From an uncultured Clostridia bacterium (GTDB lineage: Bacteria > Bacillota > Clostridia > UMGS1810), in contig CAKSFP010000005.1 in NCBI GenBank assembly GCA_934454585.1, forward strand, positions 62,001-126,000: a DNA stretch of 64,000 bases, written 5' to 3'. Shown in pieces: positions 27,523-36,519 of this stretch. How positions within the stretch are numbered: position 1 is the stretch's first letter; each line of letters starts with the position of its first letter. A program made the translations under genes and the position numbers. A model generated the notes under the pieces. It saw only the letters and a list, made by a program, of their open reading frames with translations, was not told the origin of the DNA and did not search any database.

Positions 27523-28370
27523 GGAAGATTAAAAGAATTTCGGCATTTGTACTGACTTTTATTATATTGACAACAACGGCGGTTTTTGCGGATTACCGGG
27601 AGAGTGTGCGTGTGCCTGTGCTTATGTATCATGCGGTTGCGGATGCGGATGAAGCGGCGGATGCTTTTGCCGTGACAAAAGTGCGTTTCCTGGAGCAGAT
27701 GGAGACCATTCGCCGCGAGGGCTACACTCCTGTGTCGCTTGCTGAGCTTGTCAATTATGTGGATTACGGGGCAAATCTGCCCGATAATCCGGTGTGCATC
27801 ACCTTTGATGACGGATATCTTGACAACTACACTGTCGCTTTTCCCATACTCAAACAGTATGGTTACAAAGCGACGATTTTTGCTATAGGCTCGTCTGTCG
27901 GCAAGGACACCTACAAGGACACGGGCATACCAATGAATCCGCATTTTAATTACAACCAGGCGAGGGAGATGAATCTTTCCGGGCTTGTATCGGTGCAGAG
28001 CCATACTTACGATATGCACCAGTCAGCACGGCATGAGGGCAGGGAAAACTGTCGCAGCAATATACTTCGGCTCGAAGGAGAATCCGTCATAGACTATGTG
28101 CGCAACCTGCGCAGTGATTTTATCAAGAGCCGTGCAGAGACCGAGGGGCAGATAGGCGCAAAACTTTTTGCTCTGGCATATCCGGGCGGCAGGTACGACG
28201 CCTTGACCGAGGCGGTGCTCAAGAGTCTCGGCGTCAGGGTGACGGTTTCCACAACTTTGGGAGAAAATTATGTGAAACACGGTGACGCACAGTCGCTTTA
28301 TGCTCTCAACAGATATAACATGAACGACGGAGTAGACTCCGAGACGCTTGCACAGTGGCTTGCACACTGA
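27519..28370 (+). CDS. Secreted polysaccharide deacetylase (CE4)
   Basis: A 283-aa NodB-domain protein. The N-terminus MRKIKRISAFVLTFIILTTTAVFA is a signal peptide with a likely cut after VFA. Then VPVLMYHAV, the metal/catalytic TFDDGYLDN (about residue 90), the SHTYDMH metal motif (about residue 165) and AYPGG. The family removes acetyl groups from peptidoglycan or other polysaccharides; the substrate here is not evident. It overlaps prmC by 4 bases (ATGA), so it is cotranscribed. Confidence 0.93.
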   Translation: MRKIKRISAFVLTFIILTTTAVFADYRESVRVPVLMYHAVADADEAADAFAVTKVRFLEQMETIRREGYTPVSLAELVNYVDYGANLPDNPVCITFDDGYLDNYTVAFPILKQYGYKATIFAIGSSVGKDTYKDTGIPMNPHFNYNQAREMNLSGLVSVQSHTYDMHQSARHEGRENCRSNILRLEGESVIDYVRNLRSDFIKSRAETEGQIGAKLFALAYPGGRYDALTEAVLKSLGVRVTVSTTLGENYVKHGDAQSLYALNRYNMNDGVDSETLAQWLAH

Positions 28371-28393
28371 TGCAAAACGAAGGGATGAACATC

Positions 28394-29992
28394 ATGAAGA
28401 TTTTAAGAATAATATCCGCCGCACTGTGCGCCGTGATCCTGACGACAGGCAGTGCCTTTGCCAAAAGCACCAAGGGCAAGGCGGACAAGACATATAAATA
28501 TAACTATACGATAACATACGAGACTTTTGCCGGTGAGGACATTTCACAGGCTGTCGGTTCGGACACGGCTCTTGCGTCGGCGGAGATAACCGAAAAAATC
28601 CCCGAACGCGAGGGATATGTGTTCGGCGGTTGGAGTGTGAGCGGCTACGATAGCGATGAAGTTTACAATGTCGGCGACACCGTCAAACTCAATGATTCAA
28701 TGCGCCTTTGCGCCGTGTGGCGCAGTGAGGGTTCATTTGTGTTGTCGTATACAGACGGCAAGGAGAAAATTTTGCCGTCGCAGAGGGTGTATGGCGGCAG
28801 GGCGAGGATAACTGAATTGATTCCGAAGAAGCGTGGCTACACATTTGTCGGTTGGAGCAAGGACGAAAAGCCGACTTCGGCGACACTCGCCCCGGGTGAT
28901 GATGCGGATATATCCGCAGACACAGCGCTTCATGCCGTGTGGAATGCCGGAGAAACAATTGTGCCCAAGATATATGCTCTATCGGTGCGTGACGGCAGAA
29001 CTGTGTTTTCGTGGACGCCGGTATCCGGCGGCGGCAGCATGAAAATCAATCTGTACAGTCTGAACGATGACGAAATGCAGTCTTTCAATGCGGATGCCGC
29101 ACTCGGCAGTTATGAGCAGGTCTTGCCGAGCGGACAATATGCTGTCAGTGCCGCACTCTCAGTCGGCAGCGGCAGATTTGAGCGTTTTGCCGAGGGTGAG
29201 GAGACGAGATTCTTTGTGCCGGATTATCCCGAAGATGAGATAAAGGTGCTTGTAAACGGCAGACGGATAGAATTTGATGCGCCGCCGTATATCACAAACG
29301 GCTCTACCATGGTGCCCATGCGCGCAGTGCTAGAGGCACTCGGTGCAACCGTCACATGGGACGAATTGACCGCGAGTGCCGCGGCGGTGTGCAACACCGT
29401 TGTGACAAAATTCTCTGTCGGTTCAACTGTATTCAGCCGCAACGGTAATAGCAGATTTTTGCCCGAGGCGGCGGCCCTGGTCGGCGGCAGAACCTACATT
29501 CCTTTGCGTGCCATATCCGAGAGTTTCGGTTTCTCGGTGGAATGGGACGGAGACGGACGGACGGTCTATATTTTCTCCGAATATGCGCCGGGCATCGCAC
29601 CCGACATATATTATATAAAGGATGAAACGAGCGGCAAATATCTTGCCTATGACGACACAAAAGGCGAAGTCTTTGCAACACGCACGGCGGATTTCAGTGC
29701 GGCGTGGATAGTGCAGCCGAGCGGCGATTTTTTTGAGATTTATCCGCTGAATGTGCCGGACAAACCGCTTGAGGTAAGTGCATCCGAGGTGACTGACGGC
29801 GCCGCGCTCAGAGTTTGGGCAAGGAGCGGCTATGACGGCTGCCTGTGGAGGATAGAGCGAGAAGACGACGGTGTTTACCGCGCCGCACCGTTCAATAACG
29901 GCTCGTTAAGTCTGAGTGTTGATGATGCGGCAATAAGCAAAACCAATGCGGAATTTAATCTTGTGCCTGTGGGTGTGGGCGGTGTGTACTGA
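28394..29992 (+). CDS. Secreted repeat, copper-amine-oxidase-N-like and ricin-lectin-like protein
   Basis: A 532-aa protein with a signal peptide (MKILRIISAALCAVILTTGSAFA). Two InlB B-repeat/Flg_new-type modules follow (EGYVFGGWSVSGYDSDEVY and RGYTFVGWSKDEKPTS, each ending in CAVW or HAVW). Next comes a domain with VPMRAVLEALGATVTW and YIPLRAISESFGFSVEW, the copper amine oxidase N-terminal-like fold common in Clostridia wall proteins. The C-terminal about 130 residues resemble a ricin-type lectin (YIKDETSGKYLAYDD...WRIE). No SLH or LPXTG anchor is seen. The start ATG 28394 follows AAGGG. It is 23 bases after the deacetylase and may be cotranscribed. Confidence 0.8.
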   Translation: MKILRIISAALCAVILTTGSAFAKSTKGKADKTYKYNYTITYETFAGEDISQAVGSDTALASAEITEKIPEREGYVFGGWSVSGYDSDEVYNVGDTVKLNDSMRLCAVWRSEGSFVLSYTDGKEKILPSQRVYGGRARITELIPKKRGYTFVGWSKDEKPTSATLAPGDDADISADTALHAVWNAGETIVPKIYALSVRDGRTVFSWTPVSGGGSMKINLYSLNDDEMQSFNADAALGSYEQVLPSGQYAVSAALSVGSGRFERFAEGEETRFFVPDYPEDEIKVLVNGRRIEFDAPPYITNGSTMVPMRAVLEALGATVTWDELTASAAAVCNTVVTKFSVGSTVFSRNGNSRFLPEAAALVGGRTYIPLRAISESFGFSVEWDGDGRTVYIFSEYAPGIAPDIYYIKDETSGKYLAYDDTKGEVFATRTADFSAAWIVQPSGDFFEIYPLNVPDKPLEVSASEVTDGAALRVWARSGYDGCLWRIEREDDGVYRAAPFNNGSLSLSVDDAAISKTNAEFNLVPVGVGGVY

Positions 29993-30039
29993 TTATCTGC
30001 GCGGTTCGGCGGTTTTGCACGCGTGCAGACTTCTGCCGT

Positions 30040-30126
30040 CCGTGTATGTGTTTTTTATTCTTGACGGCTCGGACAGCAGTGCAGTAGCGCTGAACTCGCT
30101 CGCTCAAAATAAAATACACATCCCCT
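30040..30126 (+). repeat. Palindromic intergenic element R5 (hybrid arms)
   Basis: The left arm is GTGTATGTGTTTTTTATTCT (30042-30064) as in R1, but the right arm is TCAAAATAAAATACACA (about 30103-30120) as in R2, so the pairing is imperfect. The loop matches R3 and R4 (CGGACAGCAGTGCAGTAGCG then CTGAACTCGCT). It looks like a recombinant or decayed copy. The surrounding gap 29993-30438 also holds the MITE-like repeat at 30201-30327. Confidence 0.85.
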
Positions 30127-30200
30127 CACCCTACATGAATATAAATAGGTGATTGTAAAATAACGAACTAAAAAATGTGGATAACTTTTTGCGTTTTTTG

Positions 30201-30327
30201 AATCCCTCAGTCACCTACGGTGACAGCTCCCTTTAGCAAGGGCGCCTTTCGCTTGAGCGACAGTTTGTGCTATGGTGAAAGTCTCCCTTGCTAAAGGGAG
30301 GGGGACCGCGTTAGCGGTGGTGGGATT
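30201..30327. repeat. MITE-like element with AATCCC/GGGATT ends
   Basis: 127 bases with terminal AATCCC and GGGATT. Internally there is a GTCACCTACGGTGAC hairpin and a long inverted repeat CTCCCTTTAGCAAGGG...CCCTTGCTAAAGGGAG. Repeats of the AATCCCTCAGTC type are common in Clostridia. A diverged relative is at 9262-9370. No coding potential is seen. It sits between R5 and asnA. Confidence 0.85.
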
Positions 30328-30438
30328 CATAAAGCGGAGAAAACTAAACTTGTTTATGCAATTGAAATGTGCCTAAGATGTGCATTTTAGTAATTTTACA
30401 AACGGCTATACATGAATATAAACGAAAGGATGACAAAA

Positions 30439-31443
30439 ATGAGTTTAATGATACCCGAAAACTACAAAAGCGACCTCACCATAAGACAAACCGAGGTTGC
30501 CATAAAAAAAGTAAAAGATTTTTTTGAAAAAGATTTTTCCATTCAGCTGAACTTAACCCGAGTCTCCGCACCGCTCTTTGTTGACAAGGCGTCCGGAATC
30601 AACGATTTGCTTAACGGAGTGGAGCGCCCCGTCGGTTTTGACATAAAAAATGTCCCCGGTGAATATGAGATAGTGCATTCTCTTGCCAAGTGGAAACGCA
30701 TGGCGCTAAAACGCTACGGTTTCGGGCATAACGAGGGACTCTATACCGACATGAATGCTATACGCCGTGACGAGGATCTCGATAATCTTCACTCCGTGTT
30801 TGTTGACCAGTGGGATTGGGAGAAGATTATTTCCAAAGAGGAGCGCAATGCGGAAACACTCCGAAAGACGGTAAGGAGTATTTACAATTCGCTCAAACAC
30901 ACCGAGAGATATATTGCACAGGACTATTCTTTTGCCAATGTGTTCATGCCGGACAATATCACATTTGTCACCACTCAGGAACTTGAAGACAGATATCCCG
31001 ACCTCTCGCCCAAGGACAGAGAATATGCCATTGCAAAAGAGCATGGCGCGGTGTTCATCATGCAGATAGGCGGCGCGCTAAAATCGGGCGACATTCACGA
31101 CGGCAGAGCGCCGGACTATGATGACTGGTCGCTCAACGGCGATATCATAGTGTATTATCCCGTGCTCGACATTGCCCTGGAGCTTTCATCCATGGGTATC
31201 AGGGTGGATGAGGATGCACTCCGCCGTCAGCTCAAGATCCGCGGCTGCGAGGATCACGCCGACCTGCCGTTCCAAAAGGCACTTTTGAACGGCGAATTGC
31301 CATATACGATCGGCGGCGGCATAGGTCAGTCCAGGATGTGTATGTTCTTCCTTCACAAGGCTCATGTTGGTGAGGTTCAGTCGTCCGTTTGGCCGCATGA
31401 TATGATAGAGACTTGCGATAAGCACGGAATACATTTGCTGTAA
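30439..31443 (+). CDS. asnA: Aspartate-ammonia ligase (asparagine synthetase A)
   Basis: AsnA makes asparagine from aspartate, ammonia and ATP. It is a class II aminoacyl-tRNA-synthetase-like fold. The 334-aa protein shows MIPENYKSDLTIRQTEVAI, VSAPLFVDKASGINDLLNG, VHSLAKWKRMAL, YTDMNAIRRDED, and the C-terminal GGGIGQSRMCMFFLHKAHVGEVQSSVWP motif. I choose ATG 30439, with AAAGGA nine bases upstream, rather than the in-frame ATGs at 30412 and 30430. It is a single gene flanked by repeats R5 and R8. Confidence 0.97.
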   Translation: MSLMIPENYKSDLTIRQTEVAIKKVKDFFEKDFSIQLNLTRVSAPLFVDKASGINDLLNGVERPVGFDIKNVPGEYEIVHSLAKWKRMALKRYGFGHNEGLYTDMNAIRRDEDLDNLHSVFVDQWDWEKIISKEERNAETLRKTVRSIYNSLKHTERYIAQDYSFANVFMPDNITFVTTQELEDRYPDLSPKDREYAIAKEHGAVFIMQIGGALKSGDIHDGRAPDYDDWSLNGDIIVYYPVLDIALELSSMGIRVDEDALRRQLKIRGCEDHADLPFQKALLNGELPYTIGGGIGQSRMCMFFLHKAHVGEVQSSVWPHDMIETCDKHGIHLL

Positions 31444-31464
31444 TGTAAGATAACAAAACGGCTC

Positions 31465-31533
31465 ATGGTATATGTTATGTATCTGCTCGACACGCAGTCG
31501 CTATGGATCTCGCTGATACATAACATATACCAT
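31465..31533 (+). repeat. Palindromic intergenic element R8 (divergent stem)
   Basis: A perfect 19-base inverted repeat (ATGGTATATGTTATGTATC at 31465-31483 and its complement at 31515-31533) around a 31-base loop. The arm sequence differs from R1-R7. The right flank TTTGCCTTTGAG and the loop (GCTCG..., CTCGCT) tie it to the same family. It follows asnA, where no other terminator is seen. Confidence 0.82.
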
Positions 31534-31619
31534 TTGCCTTTGAGAATTTTATTGCCAAAAAGCCGACTGATGGGTCGCAAAATTTTCGGTCAACCGATTT
31601 CAAATTGAGGTAATTTATT

Positions 31620-32978
31620 ATGCTAAAAAGAAATCATGAACTTGATATAACGGGCGGCAACATAGCCACGGGCGTGCTTGCGTTCGCCCTGCCCGTGATT
31701 GTGACAAATGTTCTTCAAATGCTCTATAATGCGGCGGATATGATAGTTGTCGGCAGATTCTGCGGCGATGAGTCGCTTGCCGCCGTCGGCGCAACCGGAG
31801 CCGTGACAAACCTTGTCATAAACCTTTTCATTGGTTTCGGCGCCGGAGTCAGTGCACTTGTGTCTCGCTACATAGGCGCCCGTGACAGAGAGCGCGCGCA
31901 CGACGCAGTGCACACATCCGTTGCACTTGCCCTGGTGTGCGGAGTGGTGCTTGCGATTTTCGGAGTGGTGTTCAGCCGCTCCATGCTGCACGCAACAAAC
32001 ACCCCGGACAATGTCATAGACTATGCCGCACTGTATATGCAGATAGTGTTTGTCGGCACTCCGGCAAACCTTATGTACAATTTCGGCGCGGCAATTTTGC
32101 GTTCCATGGGTGACACCAAACGCCCGCTGTACTTTCTTACATTGTCTGGCATCATAAATGTCTTGCTTAATCTGTTTTTTGTCATAGTGTTCAATATGAA
32201 TGTTGCCGGTGTTGCTCTTGCCACCATCATCAGCCAGTATATATCCGCCGCACTTGTCATAGTGACGCTGCTTCGCTCAAATTCCGAGTGCAGACTTATT
32301 GTGCGCGATGTGCGTTTTCATTTGAACGAACTTAAACTGATTATCGCAATCGGATTGCCGGCAGGGTTGCAGACCAGTATGTATTCGGTGTCGAATGTTC
32401 TCATACAGAGCAGTGTAAACTCTTTCGGAAGCAAGGCAATGTCGGGATTTTCGGCAGGGTCAAATATATTCAACTTTGCCAATGCTGCGATGGACGCCTT
32501 CACGGCAACTGCCATAGTGTATGTGGCGCAGAATTTCGGTGCGCGCAACTTTGGGCGGATACGCACCTCGGCAAACATTTGTTTTGCGTATACCTTTGCC
32601 ATGGGGACGGTTATGGGATTTGCCATTGTACATTTCGGCCCGGCGCTCATCGGCATATATGCCCCCGGCAATGCCGAGGTTGTGACTCTCGGCATGAAGT
32701 ATATGATAATGTTTAAGTACATCACCGGTTTCGGCGGTGCAAACGGCGTCGCAACATCGGCACTGCGCGGCATGGGTCGCTCGTTTGTGCCTATGGCGGT
32801 GTCTATCGGCGGCATATGTGTTTTTCGGGTGATATGGATAATGACCGCGTTTGCAAAGTGGCACACTCTCGAGATGATTTATGTGTCCTACCCGATATCG
32901 TGGGTGATAACGGCACTTACAAATATTGTTTTGTTCTACTGTGTGTGGAACAACCTCAGGAAAGCTCCTCTCGAATGA
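31620..32978 (+). CDS. MATE family efflux transporter
   Basis: A 452-aa integral membrane protein with about 12 hydrophobic helices in the MATE arrangement. The N-terminus shows FALPVIVTNVLQMLYNAADM, the opening helix, and GFGAGVSALVSRYIGARD. The second half repeats the pattern with IAIGLPAGLQTSMYSVSN. MATE proteins expel cationic drugs or metabolites using Na+ or H+ gradients; the substrate is not evident. The ATG follows GAGGTAATTT. A terminator overlaps the stop codon. Confidence 0.93.
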   Translation: MLKRNHELDITGGNIATGVLAFALPVIVTNVLQMLYNAADMIVVGRFCGDESLAAVGATGAVTNLVINLFIGFGAGVSALVSRYIGARDRERAHDAVHTSVALALVCGVVLAIFGVVFSRSMLHATNTPDNVIDYAALYMQIVFVGTPANLMYNFGAAILRSMGDTKRPLYFLTLSGIINVLLNLFFVIVFNMNVAGVALATIISQYISAALVIVTLLRSNSECRLIVRDVRFHLNELKLIIAIGLPAGLQTSMYSVSNVLIQSSVNSFGSKAMSGFSAGSNIFNFANAAMDAFTATAIVYVAQNFGARNFGRIRTSANICFAYTFAMGTVMGFAIVHFGPALIGIYAPGNAEVVTLGMKYMIMFKYITGFGGANGVATSALRGMGRSFVPMAVSIGGICVFRVIWIMTAFAKWHTLEMIYVSYPISWVITALTNIVLFYCVWNNLRKAPLE

Positions 32979-32988
32979 GGGGCTTTTT
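32962..32988 (+). terminator. Terminator overlapping the end of the MATE gene
   Basis: AAGCTCCTC, loop TCGAAT, GAGGGGCTT then TTT. The stem spans the TGA stop codon at 32976-32978. Confidence 0.88.
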
Positions 32989-33011
32989 GTGTGTGATAAT
33001 TGATATATTCA

Positions 33012-33032
33012 TTTTGCGGACAGTCCGCAAAA
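33012..33032. promoter_or_regulatory. 21-bp perfect palindrome upstream of the heparinase-like gene
   Basis: TTTTGCGGAC, central A, GTCCGCAAAA: a perfect dyad 15 bases upstream of the -35 element of the next gene. There is no T-run on either side in the plus direction and no gene on the minus strand, so it is unlikely to be a terminator. The position suggests an operator for a transcription factor; the factor is unknown. Confidence 0.6.
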
Positions 33033-33047
33033 CCTCAAAAACGCCCC

Positions 33048-33077
33048 TTGACAACTCAAACTCCGTTATGATAAAAT
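33048..33077 (+). promoter_or_regulatory. Promoter of the heparinase-like gene
   Basis: TTGACA at 33048-33053, an 18-base spacer and TAAAAT at 33072-33077. The start codon is 37 bases downstream. Confidence 0.75.
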
Positions 33078-33114
33078 GTAATCACTGCTGTAGTTCTAAT
33101 ACAAGGAGTGGACT

Positions 33115-36100
33115 TTGTTGAAAAAATTCATATCATTGTTTTCGGCGGTCGTGCTTTTTGCGTCGGCTGCGGTTCCGCACGGCTGTGCGGCAGCGGCAGC
33201 AAACGGGCCGAGCATAGTCAGCCTTGACTGCTCAAACGATGCCGGTGACTACACTTACTTTGACAGCAGTTATTGCCACACCTCGGGTGCGGCAAGATAC
33301 AACAATTTTTCATCTGTTTCCGGCAACAACTACATGGAGCTGTATCGCCTGGACTACAAAAATCCCAAACACAAAAATTTTATATACGCAGAGCGCACGG
33401 ACAAGACAAGTCTCTGCTATTTTGATGTGACGCTGAAACGAAGCTCAATGACGCGCTATCCCGACAGGACATATGACTACATTCTTGTTGAATCGGATGT
33501 GTGGACGACTGTGGGCGGCTGCGAGGCGCAGCTTTTTTATCTGCGCGATTTGACAAGTTCGATGGGCGCTGTTACGACTTGCGTTGCCGTGCTCGGTGCA
33601 GACGGAGCTTTCACATTTTCCGATGGCACAAGATCTGCCGTGCTTTTTCAGGAACGCAAAAGAATTAATCTGAAAATAGCTGTTGATCTGCCGAATCACT
33701 CGGCCGACATATATGTTGACGGAATGAAGATAAAATCGGGCCTTGCACTGCCGCAAACGATGAACCGAATCGGTGCAGTTCGTTTTCGGCTCATGGAGGG
33801 TGCGACGGGAAATATGTATCTGGATAATTTCAGAATCAAGGGCATGGTTAATCCGTATGTGAACGGCAAGGAGACCCCGACATCAATATATCCCACGGAC
33901 GAAAAGCTCGTTGAATTCATGCAGGGCAAAGTCGGCTTTCATGCCTATGGCGGACTGATGTATAAAAACGGCGCCAAGACGAAAATCGAGTATATATACG
34001 ACAGAGAAAACAGCGAAATGTACCTTCTGCCCGACACTTTGCAGGCGGCATTCGGCATAGGCAAAGTGTCGGTTACGGGCAGCACGGCGGTTTCTGTGAG
34101 CGGCAGAGCATACTCCATTTCGGGCGAGGTGCGCACCGAGGGTGGCAAAAGCTACATACCGCTGACAAGCTTCGCAAAGGATGTTTTGGGCAAATTCGTC
34201 TTCTCGTTCAAAACAGGATTTTTCATAGTGTCCGACAAAAACGAAGTGCTCGACACCTCGTCATGGACATATCAGGCATTCCGCACGGATTCGTCGCAGA
34301 TGACGCTGTGGAACGACATAGATTTTCTCAATAACTTTTTGCAGTTTGAGCGTCCGGATGCGGCAAGGCTTAAGAACGATTTTGCCGCCGCGTCGGCATC
34401 AGCCCACCCGAGACTGCTGCTTGATAAAGATGACTTTGATTACCTCAGGAGCGCACGGGAGAACGACGCGGACTACAAAAAAATATCGGACAGAATGATA
34501 AGCACCGCCAAAGGCTATGCAAAAAGAGCCGTGCTGACATACAAATATGACGATGCCATGCGTACGCTGAACACCGCCAACGAGATGATGGCGCGTTTTC
34601 TCACATGGGGTTACGCATACAACATCACGGGCGACAAATTCTATGCCGACAGGGCATACACCGAGATAATTGCCGCGTCAAAATTTCCCGATATAAACAC
34701 GAGCCACATAATAGACGCCGGCACATATGTTATGGCGTTTGCCATAGCGTACGACTGGTTTTACGAGGCGTTCACCCCGACTCAGAGGGAGAATGCGCGT
34801 GCGCTGTGCATGGACAAGGGATTGAAGGTGCTGGCAGGAGGAATTTACGGCGGCATAACTTCCACATCATCCGGAAGCAATATGTTTGGTTCCTTCCGCT
34901 GGGCAACCAACTATAATTCAATAGTTGTCGGCGGCACACTCAATGCAGCGGTAGCTCTGCTCGACACGGATGAAGACTATTGTCTCGATATAATCAAAAA
35001 CTGTTTGCGCGGCTATGAATATTCCCTTGCAGAGCTTATGCCGAACGGCGGTTGGAATGAATCGCCGTCATACTGGAACTATGCCATGGAGTTTTTTAAT
35101 TTCGGATTTGCCACTCTTGACACCGCTTTCGGCACGGATTACGGCATGACGGACGCCATGGGTGTGTCCGATTCGCTCAGGTTTGCCATGGCAAACTACG
35201 GTGCAGACGGGCTTTATAACTACCACGACAGCGGAGCGTCAAAAAACAATTCATCCGATGGATTTATGTATATGTCAAAGAAATTCGGAATAAAAGAGGC
35301 TTTTGATATGCGCATTTACGATATCACCGATGGCGGCACGGTGCCGTCAATCCTTGATGCGATATACTATGACTCACGCGTATTCGGCACATCGTCGGAC
35401 AAGATTCCGTCTGTCAACTATATTGAAGGTGCTGAACTTTTCACAGTCCGCGATACCTACAAAAGATCGGACAGCAAATTCTATTTCGGCACGCACTTCG
35501 GCACAACGAGCGGTTATCATCAGCACTATGACTGCGGCTCTTTTGTGCTCGATATAGACGGCACACGCTTTGCCGAGGATCTCGGACCGGAGAACTACAA
35601 TCTGCAAAATGAGCTTGGATACACCGATACGGATTTATATCGTAAACGCGCGGAGGGACACAATGTGTTTGTGTTCAATCCGTCAAAGTATGTCAAGACG
35701 GCAGAACAGCTTAAAGGTAAGTTTGTGCCTGTGGCAACGCATGGTTATGATGATTCATCGGCTTATGTGACGGCGGATTTGTCGGATGTATATGCGGATG
35801 TCGGCGATATGAACATAGGCTACCATGTCGACCGCGTGGCACAGTCGGTCACCATGAACAGCGAGTTTGTGCCGATTGAGGACGGAACCGAGGTCTATTG
35901 GTTCATGCACACAAAGGCGGACATAGAGACAGCCGGTAACACCGCCGTGCTGACCAGGCTCGGCAAAAAAATAAAGCTTGAATTTGAGACAAACGCCGCC
36001 GATGCGCAAATAATGAGCATGGACGCCGTGCCGCTGCCGACATCGCCTCAGGTGCCGGAACAGAACGAAAACAGGGGATACTCCAAGGTGGCGATAAAGC

Positions 36101-36153
36101 TGACGGCGAGCGGCAGGACAAATCTTACGGTTAAGATTTCAAAAGCGGATTAA
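33115..36153 (+). CDS. Secreted heparinase II/III-like polysaccharide-degrading protein
   Basis: A 1012-aa secreted protein: signal peptide about residues 1-27 (MLKKFISLFSAVVLFASAAVPHG, cut near AAA). An N-terminal laminin-G-like region ending about residue 245 (VDGMKIKSG, YLDNFRIKG) is followed by a copper-amine-oxidase-N-like module (about 255-375). An alpha-barrel domain comes next (HPRLLLDKDDFDYLRSARENDADY to ...GFATLDTAFGTDYG), then a beta-domain with HFGTTSGYHQHYDCGSFVLD and KRAEGHNVFVFNP, the heparinase II/III C-terminal motifs. Start is TTG 33115 (TTG 33118 is also in frame), six bases after AAGGAG. It probably cleaves an acidic polysaccharide; no substrate is assigned. Confidence 0.85.
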   Translation: MLKKFISLFSAVVLFASAAVPHGCAAAAANGPSIVSLDCSNDAGDYTYFDSSYCHTSGAARYNNFSSVSGNNYMELYRLDYKNPKHKNFIYAERTDKTSLCYFDVTLKRSSMTRYPDRTYDYILVESDVWTTVGGCEAQLFYLRDLTSSMGAVTTCVAVLGADGAFTFSDGTRSAVLFQERKRINLKIAVDLPNHSADIYVDGMKIKSGLALPQTMNRIGAVRFRLMEGATGNMYLDNFRIKGMVNPYVNGKETPTSIYPTDEKLVEFMQGKVGFHAYGGLMYKNGAKTKIEYIYDRENSEMYLLPDTLQAAFGIGKVSVTGSTAVSVSGRAYSISGEVRTEGGKSYIPLTSFAKDVLGKFVFSFKTGFFIVSDKNEVLDTSSWTYQAFRTDSSQMTLWNDIDFLNNFLQFERPDAARLKNDFAAASASAHPRLLLDKDDFDYLRSARENDADYKKISDRMISTAKGYAKRAVLTYKYDDAMRTLNTANEMMARFLTWGYAYNITGDKFYADRAYTEIIAASKFPDINTSHIIDAGTYVMAFAIAYDWFYEAFTPTQRENARALCMDKGLKVLAGGIYGGITSTSSGSNMFGSFRWATNYNSIVVGGTLNAAVALLDTDEDYCLDIIKNCLRGYEYSLAELMPNGGWNESPSYWNYAMEFFNFGFATLDTAFGTDYGMTDAMGVSDSLRFAMANYGADGLYNYHDSGASKNNSSDGFMYMSKKFGIKEAFDMRIYDITDGGTVPSILDAIYYDSRVFGTSSDKIPSVNYIEGAELFTVRDTYKRSDSKFYFGTHFGTTSGYHQHYDCGSFVLDIDGTRFAEDLGPENYNLQNELGYTDTDLYRKRAEGHNVFVFNPSKYVKTAEQLKGKFVPVATHGYDDSSAYVTADLSDVYADVGDMNIGYHVDRVAQSVTMNSEFVPIEDGTEVYWFMHTKADIETAGNTAVLTRLGKKIKLEFETNAADAQIMSMDAVPLPTSPQVPEQNENRGYSKVAIKLTASGRTNLTVKISKAD

Positions 36154-36181
36154 CGCATTACGATACTGCGTGTTGTTTTTT

Positions 36182-36478
36182 GGGGATATATTTTATCTTG
36201 CACGCATTAAATTTTGTGCCGTCTGTGTATGTGTTTTTTATTCTTGGCGCCTGCGTCGAAACAGGCAGCGCATCGTGCGCTGCAAATCTAGAGATTTACA
36301 GCTTACTCGCTTTGCTGTTTCTCCTTCTTCCCAAAAAGGCACGCTATGCTACCACCTTTTTGGGAGCCCTGCGCTGAACTCGTCGTCTAAGAATAAAAAA
36401 CACATACACATCCTTTGACGGAATATTTTCTACGCAAATCGCGCAGAACTTGTTTATATAAGATAAAATATATACCCC
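36182..36478 (+). repeat. Palindromic intergenic element R7 (long, nested form)
   Basis: Outer arms GGGGATATATTTTATCTT (from 36182) and AAGATAAAATATATACCCC (36460-36478). Inner arms TGTGTATGTGTTTTTTATTC (36224 onward) and its complement (36389-36410). The interior is nearly identical to R1. The same nested architecture as R1 with differing outer arms shows that outer pairing is conserved while sequence changes. It sits between the convergent heparinase-like and ppk genes. Confidence 0.92.
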
Positions 36479-36486
36479 CTAATTTT

Positions 36487-36518
36487 GCGCCCGTGCGTGT
36501 AATGGGCGCTTTTGTGTT
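36487..36518 (+). terminator. Rho-independent terminator (heparinase-like unit)
   Basis: GCGCCC, loop, GGGCGC followed by TTTTGTGTTTTT on the plus strand. It lies just past R7 and before the ppk stop, so it can end the plus-strand transcript. The minus strand has only a short A/T tract and is a weak terminator for ppk. Confidence 0.8.
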
Positions 36519-36519
36519 T

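Noticed and set aside
33115..33200. Lipoprotein signal (VPHGC) in the heparinase-like protein
   Set aside because: PHGC lacks the required residues of the lipobox, so an ordinary signal peptide is more likely.
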